Shown: positions 20,622-28,658 of the stretch, in pieces
Numbering within the stretch: the stretch's first letter is position 1
Layout: each line of letters starts with the position of its first letter
From: Faecalibacillus faecis
GTDB lineage: Bacteria; Bacillota_I; Bacilli_A; Erysipelotrichales; Coprobacillaceae
DNA: 64,000 bases
NCBI RefSeq assembly: GCF_003024675.1
Contig: NZ_PYLP01000003.1
Coordinates: 301-64,300 of the forward strand
Reading direction: 5' to 3'
Made by a program: the position numbers and the translations under genes
The notes under the pieces: model-generated
What the model was told of the DNA's origin: nothing
Databases searched by the model: none
Seen by the model: the letters and a program-made list of their open reading frames with translations, nothing else

Positions 20622-21093
20622 CGTTCCAGTTCTCCTTAAGTTGTTCTTTTAATAATTGTCTTGCTCTTGAAAGTCTTACTTTGACATTTCCTTCATTTAA
20701 TTTTAATTGTTGAGCAATTTCTTTGATTGAATAATCTTCATAGTAATACAAATGAATAACAATACTATACTTTGATGGCAAAGCCATCACAGCTTGAAAT
20801 AATTCTTCATCCTGTGGTGTATCAAAAGGAATAGTAGCCATATAGTCTTCTATCGATACCTGTTTTCTTCGCCAAAACTTTCTTTGAATATCTTTTGCTT
20901 TATTAATAGCTACTTTATATAGCCAAGATTGAATATGTTCCTTTGATTCAAAATCTTTTTTATATGTATGATATTTAAGAAAAGTTTCTTGAACAACATC
21001 CTCGGCATCATCAGGATCCTTTAAGATGGATAAGCCTATCGCAAAAATACGATCTTTGTATTTTTCAATTACTTTTTCTGTATCTAATTTCAT
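20611..21093 (-). CDS. ECF-type sigma-70 family sigma factor
   Basis: 160 aa. Region 2 includes YKDRIFAIGLSILKDPDDAEDVVQETFLKYH and the -10 recognition helix; region 4 is YYYEDYSIKEIAQQLKLNEGNVKVRLSRARQLLKE. ATG 21093 has GAGGAGG upstream; the longer frame to 21153 would place an unrelated hydrophobic stretch before region 2. It overlaps the probable anti-sigma gene. Just upstream on the minus strand TTACC (21146-21150), 16 nt and CGTA (21126-21129) resemble an ECF promoter, so autoregulation is plausible. Confidence 0.9.
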   Translation of the reverse strand: MKLDTEKVIEKYKDRIFAIGLSILKDPDDAEDVVQETFLKYHTYKKDFESKEHIQSWLYKVAINKAKDIQRKFWRRKQVSIEDYMATIPFDTPQDEELFQAVMALPSKYSIVIHLYYYEDYSIKEIAQQLKLNEGNVKVRLSRARQLLKEQLKENWNDEE

Positions 21094-21151
21094 AACATCC
21101 TCCTCAAGAGCTCTTTCACTTATAATACGTTTTATAATGAAAAAAGGTAAC

Positions 21152-21290
21152 AAAAAAACACATTATTTTAATGTGCTTTCTAAAAAATATATTTATAATA
21201 AACCTCTTGGCGGTCTTTCGGCGGTCTTTCGGCGGTCTTTCGGCGGTCATCTCGGCATATTATAAAAATTATTTTATAATATGCCTTTGA
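21152..21290 (-). ncRNA. candidate structured RNA with GC-rich tandem repeats
   Basis: On the minus strand this stretch contains, in order, a perfect 14-bp hairpin (21254-21285), four 11-bp tandem repeats (21204-21247) and an intrinsic terminator: a CACATTA stem (21159-21165 with 21169-21175) then T7. A weak promoter (ATGACT, 16 nt, TAGAAT) may lie near 21290-21320. It could be an independent RNA or a leader of the sigma gene. No coding potential is visible. The call is inference from structure. Confidence 0.35.
21204..21247. repeat. four 11-bp tandem repeats, CTTTCGGCGGT
   Basis: Three perfect copies of CTTTCGGCGGT (21215-21247) follow one variant (21204-21214, CTCTTGGCGGT). The unit is GC-rich in a strongly AT-rich region. 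Confidence 0.9.
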
Positions 21291-21327
21291 TTCTATCACC
21301 GTACACTTTATAGTCATAAAATCAAAA

Positions 21328-21355
21328 ACCCCTTGGTTATGTGAACCTAGAGGCT
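21328..21355 (-). terminator. terminator of the lysine operon
   Basis: On the minus strand an imperfect CCTCTAGGTT/AACCAAGGGG stem is followed by T5, about 15 nt after the lysA stop. Confidence 0.7.
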
Positions 21356-21367
21356 ATTTATATATTT

Positions 21368-22666
21368 TTAATCTACATCATATGCTACTAAATCATCAAA
21401 AGTTTGTCTACGAATAACTTCTTTAGAATGACCTTGGTATGTAAAGACAACAGCAGGTTTTGGTAATTGGTTGTAGTTAGAAGACATTGAATAATGATAA
21501 GCTCCTGTAGAGAACATTGCAAGAATATCACCTGGTTGAGGATCTTGTAACATAATATCTTTAATCAAAATATCTCCTGATTCACAGTTTTTACCAGCAA
21601 CTGTTACTAAATGATCTGCTTTTTCTCCTGCTTTATTAGCAATAACAGCATCGTATTTAGCGTTATATAATGATGAACGAATGTTATCTGTCATTCCACC
21701 ATCAACACTAATATAATCTCTAATATCTCTAATATATTTATAAGAACCTACCGTATATAAAGTAATACCTGCATTACCTACACAATAACGTCCTGGTTCT
21801 ACCAAGACCATTGGTCGTTTCATATTTCTTCTATCGAAACCTTTATAAATAATATCCATGATTGTGGAAACAACATCATCGAATTCTAGTGGATGATCAC
21901 TTGCTGTATATTGGATACCAAAACCACCACCAGCATTTAATTTATTAATAACGATTCCAAAGATATCATAGATTTCATAAGCGATATCTACAAATTTATT
22001 CATTGCAAGTACATAAGCTTGAATTTCTTCAATTTGACTACCTACGTGACAATGAATTCCATCAAAGTTGATATGTGGTGCATCAATAACTTTTTTAATT
22101 GCTTTTAAATATGTATTATCATGACTTGAAAAACCAAATTTTGTATCTTTGGCTCCAACACGGATATAATCATGTCCGCCCGCATAAACACCTGGTGTGA
22201 TTCTGACTAAACCATTGACCATGACATTTAATTTTGAAGCAATTTCTTCAACAAGTTCAATTTCATAGAAATTATCAATAACGAAGTTTTCTACACCATT
22301 TTCTAATGCGTATTGAATTTCTGAAGGTAATTTATTATTTCCATGGAAATAGATTTTTTTAGGATCAAATCCTGCTTTTAAAGCAACAGAGATTTCTCCT
22401 GCACTAACACAGTCAATTCCTACTCCATATTCCATAGCTAATTTATAGATTGCTTTACACGAAAATGATTTTGAAGCAAATAATGGTAATGTATTTTCAT
22501 ATTTATCAATCATTTTTGTTTTTAATGTATTAAATTGTTTTCTAATATGCCCTTCTGACATAACATAGAGTGGTGAGCCATATTGTTTTACCAAATCAGT
22601 TGCTTTCACATCATCTATGTATAAATCATTTCCCTTAATTTGTGCAAATTCAGTTTGTAAAACCAT
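21368..22666 (-). CDS. lysA: diaminopimelate decarboxylase
   Basis: 432 aa, PLP-dependent fold-III decarboxylase that converts meso-diaminopimelate to L-lysine, the last step of the pathway. The PLP lysine lies in PLFASKSFSCKAI (about residue 46), the His in HCHVGSQI, the glycine-rich loop in GGGFGIQY, and the C-terminal active-site Cys in NCESGDI. GGGAG precedes ATG 22666. It is the last gene of a four-gene operon controlled by a lysine riboswitch. Confidence 0.96.
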   Translation of the reverse strand: MVLQTEFAQIKGNDLYIDDVKATDLVKQYGSPLYVMSEGHIRKQFNTLKTKMIDKYENTLPLFASKSFSCKAIYKLAMEYGVGIDCVSAGEISVALKAGFDPKKIYFHGNNKLPSEIQYALENGVENFVIDNFYEIELVEEIASKLNVMVNGLVRITPGVYAGGHDYIRVGAKDTKFGFSSHDNTYLKAIKKVIDAPHINFDGIHCHVGSQIEEIQAYVLAMNKFVDIAYEIYDIFGIVINKLNAGGGFGIQYTASDHPLEFDDVVSTIMDIIYKGFDRRNMKRPMVLVEPGRYCVGNAGITLYTVGSYKYIRDIRDYISVDGGMTDNIRSSLYNAKYDAVIANKAGEKADHLVTVAGKNCESGDILIKDIMLQDPQPGDILAMFSTGAYHYSMSSNYNQLPKPAVVFTYQGHSKEVIRRQTFDDLVAYDVD

Positions 22667-22677
22667 TTCTTTTCTCC

Positions 22678-23421
22678 CTAATAAAGTGTTTTTAATGTAA
22701 ATAAACCAACTTCTTTATCTTGTAAAGCTTTAGCTGCAGCCAAAGCGCCTTGAACAAAAACATCTTTTGATAAAGCTGTATGTTTAATTTCAATAATTTC
22801 ATCTAATCCTGCAAACATAATTTCATGTTCACCAAAAATTGTTCCACCACGAAGGGCTTGAATACCAATTTCTTCTTTTTTTCTTTTTTCATGAAGTGAA
22901 CTACGATCATAGACAGGTGTTGTTCCTTGAATTTCATCTTCCATTACTTCATATAAAAGTTTTGCTGTACCTGATGGTGCATCAATTTTTTGATTATGAT
23001 GTTTTTCTAAGATTTCAATATCATATCCATTATCATAGAATTCTTTAGCAACTTGTCTTAAGATTTTAGTCACCATTTGAATTCCAAAGCTTGTATTATA
23101 AGATTGGAAAATAGCAATTTCTTTAGAAGCTTCTTCAATTTTATCTAATTGTTCCTTAGAAAAACCAGTTGTTGCGAAAACAACTTTTGTTTTATTCTTT
23201 TTAGCGTAAGCTAAAATATCATCAAGATTGTTTGGATGTGAAAAATCAATAATCACATCCGCACAATCTTGAACTTCTGTTAAATTACTATACATCGCTT
23301 CTGGTGCTTTTTCATCAAATTCATAAGAAACCACACCAATTAAATCAAATTCATCTTTTTCTCTTAATTGATGAGCAACTTTCTTACCCATCAAACCATA
23401 TCCGTATAATAATACTTTCAT
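22678..23421 (-). CDS. dapB: 4-hydroxy-tetrahydrodipicolinate reductase
   Basis: 247 aa. It reduces the dapA product with NAD(P)H. The Rossmann loop is YGYGLMGKKVA, and the family signature EKHHNQKIDAPSGTA carries the catalytic His and Lys. ATG 23421 comes one base after the dapA stop (TAGGATG), so it is coupled to dapA; an upstream in-frame start at 23481 lies inside dapA and adds an unrelated extension. Confidence 0.96.
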   Translation of the reverse strand: MKVLLYGYGLMGKKVAHQLREKDEFDLIGVVSYEFDEKAPEAMYSNLTEVQDCADVIIDFSHPNNLDDILAYAKKNKTKVVFATTGFSKEQLDKIEEASKEIAIFQSYNTSFGIQMVTKILRQVAKEFYDNGYDIEILEKHHNQKIDAPSGTAKLLYEVMEDEIQGTTPVYDRSSLHEKRKKEEIGIQALRGGTIFGEHEIMFAGLDEIIEIKHTALSKDVFVQGALAAAKALQDKEVGLFTLKTLY

Positions 23422-23422
23422 C

Positions 23423-24316
23423 CTAATACCCCAATTTTTCAAATTCATCCATTGCATCAAATAATGCTTTTTTATTTTCATCAGTTGTTGTAATTAACGG
23501 TAATCTTAAATATTCTCCACAAACACCCATTTTAGCAAGAGCTGCTTTAGGCATGATTGGGTTTACATCAATAAATAATAAACGTGAAATAGGATCTAAA
23601 GCATAAGCTAATGGTTGTGCTTCTTTAATATTTCCTTTTAAAATTAATTGTGTTAATTTTTCTACCGCTTCTGGATATAAGTTAGAAGTAACAGAAATAA
23701 CTCCTTTTCCTCCAGCTGCCATAAATGGAAGAATATTATCATCACATCCTGAATATAAATCAAAGTCTAAATCAGCTGTTTTAGCTAATACTTCCATAGC
23801 ATAAGCAATATTATCTGTGGCATCTTTCATTGCTTGAATGTTTTTGTGTTTAGCAAGTTCAACAACAGTATCAACCGAAATATTTAATCCTGTTCTTCCT
23901 GGTACATTGTATAAAATCATTGGAATATCAACAGCATCAGCAATTGTTGTATAATGTTGAATTAAACCTCTTTGGCTTGTTTTATTGTAGTAAGGTGTTA
24001 CGACAAGAATCGCATCTGCCCCTTTTTCTTTAGCATAACGTGCTTTCTTTAAAGCTGTTTGTGTATCATTTGAACCAGCTCCACAAATAACTTTAACACC
24101 TGTTCCTTTCGCAAGTTCTAGTGTTAGATCTAATAATTTAAATTCATCTTCAATTGTAATGGTTGCTGTTTCACCTGTTGTTCCATTTACAAGTAAAGCT
24201 TGTACACCACCATCAATCATTCTTTGAACTTGTTTTTTAAATCCTTCAAAATCAATGTCTCCGTTATCAAACATTGGTAATACAAGTGCAACTGCACTTC
24301 CTTCAAAAATTGTCAT
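23423..24316 (-). CDS. dapA: 4-hydroxy-tetrahydrodipicolinate synthase
   Basis: 297 aa TIM-barrel enzyme that condenses pyruvate with aspartate semialdehyde. Signature motifs are GTTGETATI (residues 45-53) and YYNKTSQRGL, the Schiff-base Lys lies in AMKDATDN (about residue 162), and the Tyr/Arg in YNVPGRTG. AAGGAGG precedes ATG 24316. Second gene of the lysine operon. Confidence 0.96.
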   Translation of the reverse strand: MTIFEGSAVALVLPMFDNGDIDFEGFKKQVQRMIDGGVQALLVNGTTGETATITIEDEFKLLDLTLELAKGTGVKVICGAGSNDTQTALKKARYAKEKGADAILVVTPYYNKTSQRGLIQHYTTIADAVDIPMILYNVPGRTGLNISVDTVVELAKHKNIQAMKDATDNIAYAMEVLAKTADLDFDLYSGCDDNILPFMAAGGKGVISVTSNLYPEAVEKLTQLILKGNIKEAQPLAYALDPISRLLFIDVNPIMPKAALAKMGVCGEYLRLPLITTTDENKKALFDAMDEFEKLGY

Positions 24317-24318
24317 AT

Positions 24319-24795
24319 TTATTTATCCTCCTTGATATAAAATCTTTCTTTTAATAATTGAATTGCTTGATCTAAATTCTCTTTATCAATAACTAAAGAA
24401 ATTGTTCTTTTACTTGTCGTAATTTGATAAAAATGAATATTAGCTTGTCCTAAGACATCAAATACTTCAGCTGCTAAACCTGGTGTTGTTTCCACCAATT
24501 TTCCCCCAACCGCAACTTTAGCATATTTTCTAATTTGATAAATTTGAATTTGTTTAAATTCATCTTTTAATTTCATGATTGCTTGATTTAGTTTTAATTG
24601 GAATTCTTGATCTAATGTAATTTCAATTTGTACAAAATCATCAACAGTAACTTGTGAAATCATGTCTACATTAATTTCTTCATCTTTTAATATAGAAAAG
24701 ATTTTCGCAATCATTTTAGGATGTTTTGGTACATTTAATAACTTAAGTTGAATAATTTCTTTTTCACAACTTATAGATTCAATAATATCGTTCAT
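24319..24795 (-). CDS. stand-alone tandem ACT protein (aspartokinase regulatory-like)
   Basis: 158 aa made of two ACT domains (about residues 15-75 and 90-150) without any kinase domain. It matches the regulatory half of lysine-sensitive aspartokinase, including NVDMISQV and the second-domain VGGKLVETTPGLAAEVF. It is the first gene of the lysine operon, right behind the riboswitch. It probably binds lysine or another amino acid and modulates an aspartokinase encoded elsewhere, or is a remnant of a split kinase. AGGGAGG precedes ATG 24795; dapA starts 2 nt after its stop. Confidence 0.8.
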   Translation of the reverse strand: MNDIIESISCEKEIIQLKLLNVPKHPKMIAKIFSILKDEEINVDMISQVTVDDFVQIEITLDQEFQLKLNQAIMKLKDEFKQIQIYQIRKYAKVAVGGKLVETTPGLAAEVFDVLGQANIHFYQITTSKRTISLVIDKENLDQAIQLLKERFYIKEDK

Positions 24796-24848
24796 AATTT
24801 CCTCCCTATATTTTATTCATCCTCTTATAAAAAGTGACAAATAAAAAA

Positions 24849-24869
24849 TTGCAATGAGTATCATTGCAA
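24849..24869 (-). terminator. riboswitch-controlled terminator
   Basis: TTGCAATGA/TCATTGCAA (24849-24857 with 24861-24869) followed on the minus strand by TTTTTTAT. It lies between the lysine aptamer and the first gene. Confidence 0.85.
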
Positions 24870-24885
24870 CAAAAAATTCGTTATC

Positions 24886-25052
24886 AATGATAGCTCCCCA
24901 TTACCTTTAGATAATGACAGTTGAATAGGTCTTCCCTAGACACCCAAGATTATACCTCATGCAATAGATACAATCTTTCGGCAAGTGCTCCTCCTTCATT
25001 ACCTTGTTGCATCAAATAATAATAATCTCATAACATCTTGCGCCTCTATCTT
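24886..25052 (-). promoter_or_regulatory. lysine riboswitch (L box)
   Basis: The minus-strand leader has the conserved L-box blocks in order: GATAGAGGCGC, GAAGGAGGAGCACTTGCCG, a CTTGGGTG block, GAAGACC, and TAATGGGGAGCTATC. P1 pairs GATAG (25046-25050) with CTATC (24889-24893). Intrinsic termination follows at 24849-24869, so high lysine should switch off the ACT-dapA-dapB-lysA operon. A promoter (TTGTAT, 17 nt, TAAAAT) lies at 25064-25092. Confidence 0.9.
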
Positions 25053-25063
25053 TATTTGAATAG

Positions 25064-25092
25064 ATTTTATCACATCTTTAAATAGTATACAA
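25064..25092 (-). promoter_or_regulatory. lysine operon promoter
   Basis: Minus strand: TTGTAT (25087-25092), 17-nt spacer, TAAAAT (25064-25069), just upstream of the lysine aptamer. Confidence 0.55.
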
Positions 25093-25156
25093 TAATAAGC
25101 CTTATTATTTTTCATTTAACAGTAATTTTGATATGATGGTTTCAGGAGGTATATTT

Positions 25157-25504
25157 ATGTTATTTATTTGTTATCCAAAATGTTCTACATGTAAAAAAGC
25201 TAAAAAATTCTTAACGGATCATCAAATTGAATTTGATGAAAGACATATAGTTGAAGAAAAACTAAATAAAGATGAATTAAAAGCACTTTATTTAAAAAGT
25301 GGTTTACCACTTAAAAGATTCTTTAATACGTCAGGTAATCTTTATAAAGAAAAACATTTAAAAGATATTTTACCGACTTTAAGTGAAGAGGAACAATTAG
25401 AACTGCTTTCTACTAATGGAATGCTTGTTAAAAGACCTATACTTGAAACGAAAGACAAAGTTCTTGTTGGTTTTAAAGAAGAACAATATAAGGAACTTCT
25501 CTAA
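25157..25504 (+). CDS. ArsC/Spx-type thioredoxin-fold protein
   Basis: 115 aa. An N-terminal CSTC motif (CYPKCSTCKKAKKFL) and the arsenate reductase/Spx-like fold. The catalytic Arg position is near GMLVKRPIL. This is the YffB/YusI-like branch rather than a proven arsenate reductase. ATG 25157 has AGGAGG 7 nt upstream; the longer frame from 25133 has none. It overlaps the next gene by 1 nt. Confidence 0.87.
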   Translation: MLFICYPKCSTCKKAKKFLTDHQIEFDERHIVEEKLNKDELKALYLKSGLPLKRFFNTSGNLYKEKHLKDILPTLSEEEQLELLSTNGMLVKRPILETKDKVLVGFKEEQYKELL

Positions 25505-26268
25505 TGCCTGCTGGATATACACATTATTGTTTTGGTAAAGATGTTTATAAACATCTTGATGATCAAAATATTAAAGATTTATTACTTAGAAATGAAAATT
25601 GTTTTTTAATTGGTCTTCATGGTCCAGATATTTTCTTTTATGAAAGATGGAATAAAATAGCAAGAAAGATGCATCAAGAAAAAGCCAATACTTTCTTTGA
25701 AAAGGCACAAGATATTATTCAAAGTGAAGCACAACTTGCTTATATTCTTGGTTTTATTTGTCATTATTTATTAGATAGTCAAATGCACCCTTATATTAAA
25801 AGGATGATTAAAAATACAAATATGGATCATTTTGAAATAGAATCTGATTACGATCGTCTTCTTTTAAAAAGAAATCATCAAGATCCATTGCATAAAGAAA
25901 TCTATGAACATATTCGCTTTAAAGAAAAAGAAATATGTACTATTCAATCCTTTTTCCCTGAACTATCTTATTTAGATATTAAAAAAGCTCTTAAAGGATT
26001 AAAAAGAATTGATCATTTATTAAAAGCCCCTAGCTTTTTAAAAAGGGGGCTTATTTATGGATGTTTCCATCTCACATTCAATTTTCATAAACTCCAAGGT
26101 TTAATTATTAACTATCATCATAATAAAGAAATGGAAAAATATAATGATATTCTTGACAAAATCTACCAACAAACCTTAAAAGAAGCTCTTATTTATCTTC
26201 CTTTATATATTCAAAACTATAAAAAACACGCTTCTTTACCAGAACGCTACTATCACAACTACAAGTAG
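25504..26268 (+). CDS. zinc-dependent phospholipase C-like protein
   Basis: 254 aa. PAGYTHYCFGKDVY at the N-terminus, then LIGLHGPDIFFY and LGFICHYLLDSQMHPYI supply the His/Asp pattern of the zinc-dependent phospholipase C family in Firmicutes. No signal peptide is seen, so it is probably cytoplasmic; substrate unknown. ATG 25504 shares its first base with the stop of the ArsC-like gene, so the two are co-translated. Confidence 0.85.
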   Translation: MPAGYTHYCFGKDVYKHLDDQNIKDLLLRNENCFLIGLHGPDIFFYERWNKIARKMHQEKANTFFEKAQDIIQSEAQLAYILGFICHYLLDSQMHPYIKRMIKNTNMDHFEIESDYDRLLLKRNHQDPLHKEIYEHIRFKEKEICTIQSFFPELSYLDIKKALKGLKRIDHLLKAPSFLKRGLIYGCFHLTFNFHKLQGLIINYHHNKEMEKYNDILDKIYQQTLKEALIYLPLYIQNYKKHASLPERYYHNYK

Positions 26269-26293
26269 TGCATCAAACGATGCACTATTTTTT
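26266..26293. terminator. terminator overlapping a stop codon
   Basis: TAGTGCATC (26266-26274), loop AAAC, GATGCACTA (26279-26287) then T6. The left arm contains the TAG stop at 26266. Confidence 0.88.
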
Positions 26294-26837
26294 ATAAATC
26301 AAAACCATCTTTGAAAGCTTTACCAACATTTTCTCCTAAAACACGATACGTATTATTGATCATATCAAAAGCAATAATTTCCATTTTATCGACATCTATC
26401 TTACCATTTTCATCTAAATAATCTTCATCAATAGAAACATTCACAACATTTCCAATTAAGTTTCCATCTTCAAAAGATTCAACAGTACATTCTAAAGTAA
26501 GTGGATATTCTTCAATAGTTGGTGCATCTACATATTTTGAAGGTGTTACATGGACACCACTTTTTTCAATCTTATCTTCTTTATTTCCAGAAACAACACC
26601 AAAATAATCAGAAATCTTTTCTGTTTTCTTTGTCGCAAAAGATAAAGTAAAAGCTTTCTTTAATTCTAAATTATCTGTTGTTTTATGTTTAGAAAGTGAT
26701 ACATAAACTTGATTATAATCATAAACACCACCCCACGCAGCATTCATAACATTGGCCTTACCATCTTGATCATATGTTGCAAGCATTAAAACAGGTAAAG
26801 GCATAAATTGCATTTTATCTCCTAAATCTTTTCTCAT
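26292..26837 (-). CDS. flavin reductase-like FMN-binding protein
   Basis: 181 aa of the flavin reductase/PNPOx-like split-barrel family. PLPVLMLATYDQDGKANVMN at the N-terminus is the typical start and carries FMN-contact residues; KHKTTDNLELKKAFTLSF follows. It may reduce flavin or act as an FMN-binding oxidoreductase. Single gene with its own terminator. Confidence 0.87.
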   Translation of the reverse strand: MRKDLGDKMQFMPLPVLMLATYDQDGKANVMNAAWGGVYDYNQVYVSLSKHKTTDNLELKKAFTLSFATKKTEKISDYFGVVSGNKEDKIEKSGVHVTPSKYVDAPTIEEYPLTLECTVESFEDGNLIGNVVNVSIDEDYLDENGKIDVDKMEIIAFDMINNTYRVLGENVGKAFKDGFDL

Positions 26838-26920
26838 ATATATAATTCTCCTGTGTATTTCTATTATATCACTTCTTAAATTTGAAACAAATTTGAGACA
26901 AATTGAGTAAAAGACTTTGA

Positions 26921-26926
26921 TATAAT
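26921..26926 (+). promoter_or_regulatory. -10 element upstream of the small toxin-like gene
   Basis: TATAAT at 26921-26926. No good -35 at 16-18 nt; TTGAGA and TTGAGT lie at the wrong distance. Confidence 0.4.
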
Positions 26927-26942
26927 AAAAGTGTTATCGGAC

Positions 26943-26958
26943 CCTCCTTGAAAGGAGG
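26943..26958 (+). promoter_or_regulatory. hairpin sequestering the ribosome site
   Basis: CCTCCTT (26943-26949) pairs with AAGGAGG (26952-26958), hiding the ribosome binding site of the small ORF at 26968. Confidence 0.7.
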
Positions 26959-26967
26959 TGGTATTTC

Positions 26968-27054
26968 ATGGTTTTAAACTTAGTTTGTTCTGTCATGGCA
27001 GGCGTAATGACTTATTACATATGCAAAGGGTTAGACAGATTTTTCAAACGATAA
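26968..27054 (+). CDS. 28-aa hydrophobic peptide, putative type I toxin
   Basis: MVLNLVCSVMAGVMTYYICK plus a basic tail, LDRFFKR. One membrane helix followed by charged residues, with the YYICK-x-LD pattern seen in putative holin-like toxins of Firmicutes. AGGAGG lies 9 nt upstream but is paired in a hairpin. A stem-loop (27058-27080) and a strong terminator (27089-27120) follow, giving a compact transcript. An antisense RNA antitoxin would be expected; the terminator works on both strands. Confidence 0.65.
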   Translation: MVLNLVCSVMAGVMTYYICKGLDRFFKR

Positions 27055-27088
27055 CTAGCCTCGTGTTAGTGTTCACGCTAAAAAACAA

Positions 27089-27120
27089 GAAAAGGTTAGA
27101 GTTGCCGCTCTAACCTTTTC
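27089..27120. terminator. bidirectional terminator of the toxin-like unit
   Basis: GAAAAGGTTAGAG/CTCTAACCTTTTC forms a 13-bp stem with loop TTGCCG. The minus side has the better T tract. A related copy of this hairpin is at 27658-27693. Confidence 0.75.
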
Positions 27121-27344
27121 GTTTTGTGATATTCCATGTTTTTAAACTTCATCAACATTATAGCATTGCATCTTAAGACTATCAACGATAAAAAATATAA
27201 ACTTTATCATTTTTAATATTCAATAAATAGTTCCTTTTAAATCTTATATTATACCATAATATCTATATTTTCTTAATTCTATTTTAATTATTTTATATCC
27301 TATATAATGTTCATATAGAAGAGTTTAAAAATGAGGTAAATAAT

Positions 27345-27581
27345 ATGGAAAATAGAAAATTGATTGATAGAGACGAGATATACTTTTTAGTATTTTTTTC
27401 TAACTTTTTTATAGGTATGTTATTATTAACAATCAAATACAATTTTGATTCAATTCAAGCATTTTTTGTATTTGCAAATATAGATCCTATTCCATTCTTT
27501 TTCCTTTTTATTGTATTTATTGCTTGTCTTTATTATTTTATTAAAATCATAGTCAAAAAACACATTTTAAAAAAAATATAA
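27345..27581 (+). CDS. small membrane protein, unknown
   Basis: 78 aa; I do not recognise it. Two hydrophobic segments (about residues 13-30 and 48-70) with a basic C-terminus (KKHILKKI). ATGAGGTAA upstream offers a weak ribosome site. It sits between the toxin-like unit and a second copy of that unit's terminator, so it might belong to the same module. Confidence 0.45.
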   Translation: MENRKLIDRDEIYFLVFFSNFFIGMLLLTIKYNFDSIQAFFVFANIDPIPFFFLFIVFIACLYYFIKIIVKKHILKKI

Positions 27582-27657
27582 ACTTTATTAAAAATTTTAC
27601 AGGTTTTATTAAAAGAAATAGTTAATTCATATTTACATGTTAAGGTTCTTATTAAAG

Positions 27658-27693
27658 AGAAAGAGTTAGAATTGCAGCTCTAACCTTTTCTTT
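27658..27693 (+). terminator. second copy of the toxin-unit terminator
   Basis: The right arm CTCTAACCTTTTC is identical to that at 27108-27120; the left arm has diverged (GAAAGAGTTAGAA). Followed by TTTT. Confidence 0.45.
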
Positions 27694-27778
27694 TATGCTT
27701 TTAAATTTGTAACAATATTATCAATGACTTTCCCTTTCATTTTTAGTACAATGAAGTCATAAGAAAAAGGAGAAAAGT

Positions 27779-28618
27779 ATGAGTAAAATTGTATTTTTAG
27801 ATGTCGATGGAACATTAATTGATTATGAAGCAAAATTACCTGCTTCAGCCGCAAAAGCTGTTGATCAAGCTAGAGCTAATGGCCATAAAGTTTATATTTG
27901 TACAGGGTGTTCAAAAGCAGAAATATTACAAAGAAATTTATGTGATTTAGATGGAATGATTGGTGGAAATGGTGCTTATGTTGAAGATAATAATCATGTT
28001 GTAATGCATCAAGGTTTGTCTAAAGAAGATGTAAAAAATATTGTTGATTGGTGTAATGAAAGACATATTGGTTTTTATTTAGAAGCTAATAGTGGTATGT
28101 ATTGTAATGATTATATGTTAGAACAAGGACCTGAAACCATGGTAAAATACGCCAAAGGTAAAGGAGCAAGCTTAGAGAATGCCAAAAGTTCTGCTCAACA
28201 TTTTATTGATGGTTTCATTCATTTACAAGGAGATGAGTTATACCGTGACGATGTTAATAAAATCAGTTTCATTTTAAGAACATATCAAGACCATTTAGAT
28301 TCTAAAGTAGACTTCCCTCATTTAGTTGCGAATACTTGGGGAGGTAAAGGAGAAGTTGCATTATTTGGTGATTTAGGACCTACAGGTATTACTAAAAGGC
28401 ATGCTATTGAAGTCCTATTAGATTATTTACATGCTGATCCTAAAGAGACGATTTCTTTTGGTGATGCTAAAATTGACTTGTCGATGTTTGAATGTTGCGC
28501 TTATAATGTTGCGATGGGTAATGGTGGTTCTGAAATTAAAGAAGCCGCTGATTATATTACTGATGATGTAAATGAAGATGGTTTATACAATGCCTTTAAA
28601 TATTTAAAATTAATTTAA
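27779..28618 (+). CDS. Cof-type HAD hydrolase
   Basis: 279 aa. Motif I LDVDGTLI (residues 6-13), motif II CTGCS, motif IV SFGDAKIDLSMF near residue 230. The variant after motif IV (AKID instead of xxND) is slightly unusual: the first Asp is kept and the second metal ligand is displaced. AAAGGAG precedes ATG 27779. Sugar-phosphate phosphatase is likely; substrate unknown. Confidence 0.9.
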   Translation: MSKIVFLDVDGTLIDYEAKLPASAAKAVDQARANGHKVYICTGCSKAEILQRNLCDLDGMIGGNGAYVEDNNHVVMHQGLSKEDVKNIVDWCNERHIGFYLEANSGMYCNDYMLEQGPETMVKYAKGKGASLENAKSSAQHFIDGFIHLQGDELYRDDVNKISFILRTYQDHLDSKVDFPHLVANTWGGKGEVALFGDLGPTGITKRHAIEVLLDYLHADPKETISFGDAKIDLSMFECCAYNVAMGNGGSEIKEAADYITDDVNEDGLYNAFKYLKLI

Positions 28619-28620
28619 AG

Positions 28621-28649
28621 TTGCTTAAATAAATATTATTTGATAGAAT
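28621..28649 (+). promoter_or_regulatory. promoter of the riboswitch-antiporter transcript
   Basis: TTGCTT (28621-28626), 17-nt spacer, TAGAAT (28644-28649), 10 nt before the riboswitch begins. Confidence 0.6.
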
Positions 28650-28658
28650 AAATTCATA

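Noticed and set aside
21204-21247. CRISPR array from the 11-bp repeats
   Set aside because: Units are contiguous without spacers and far too short; no cas genes are present.
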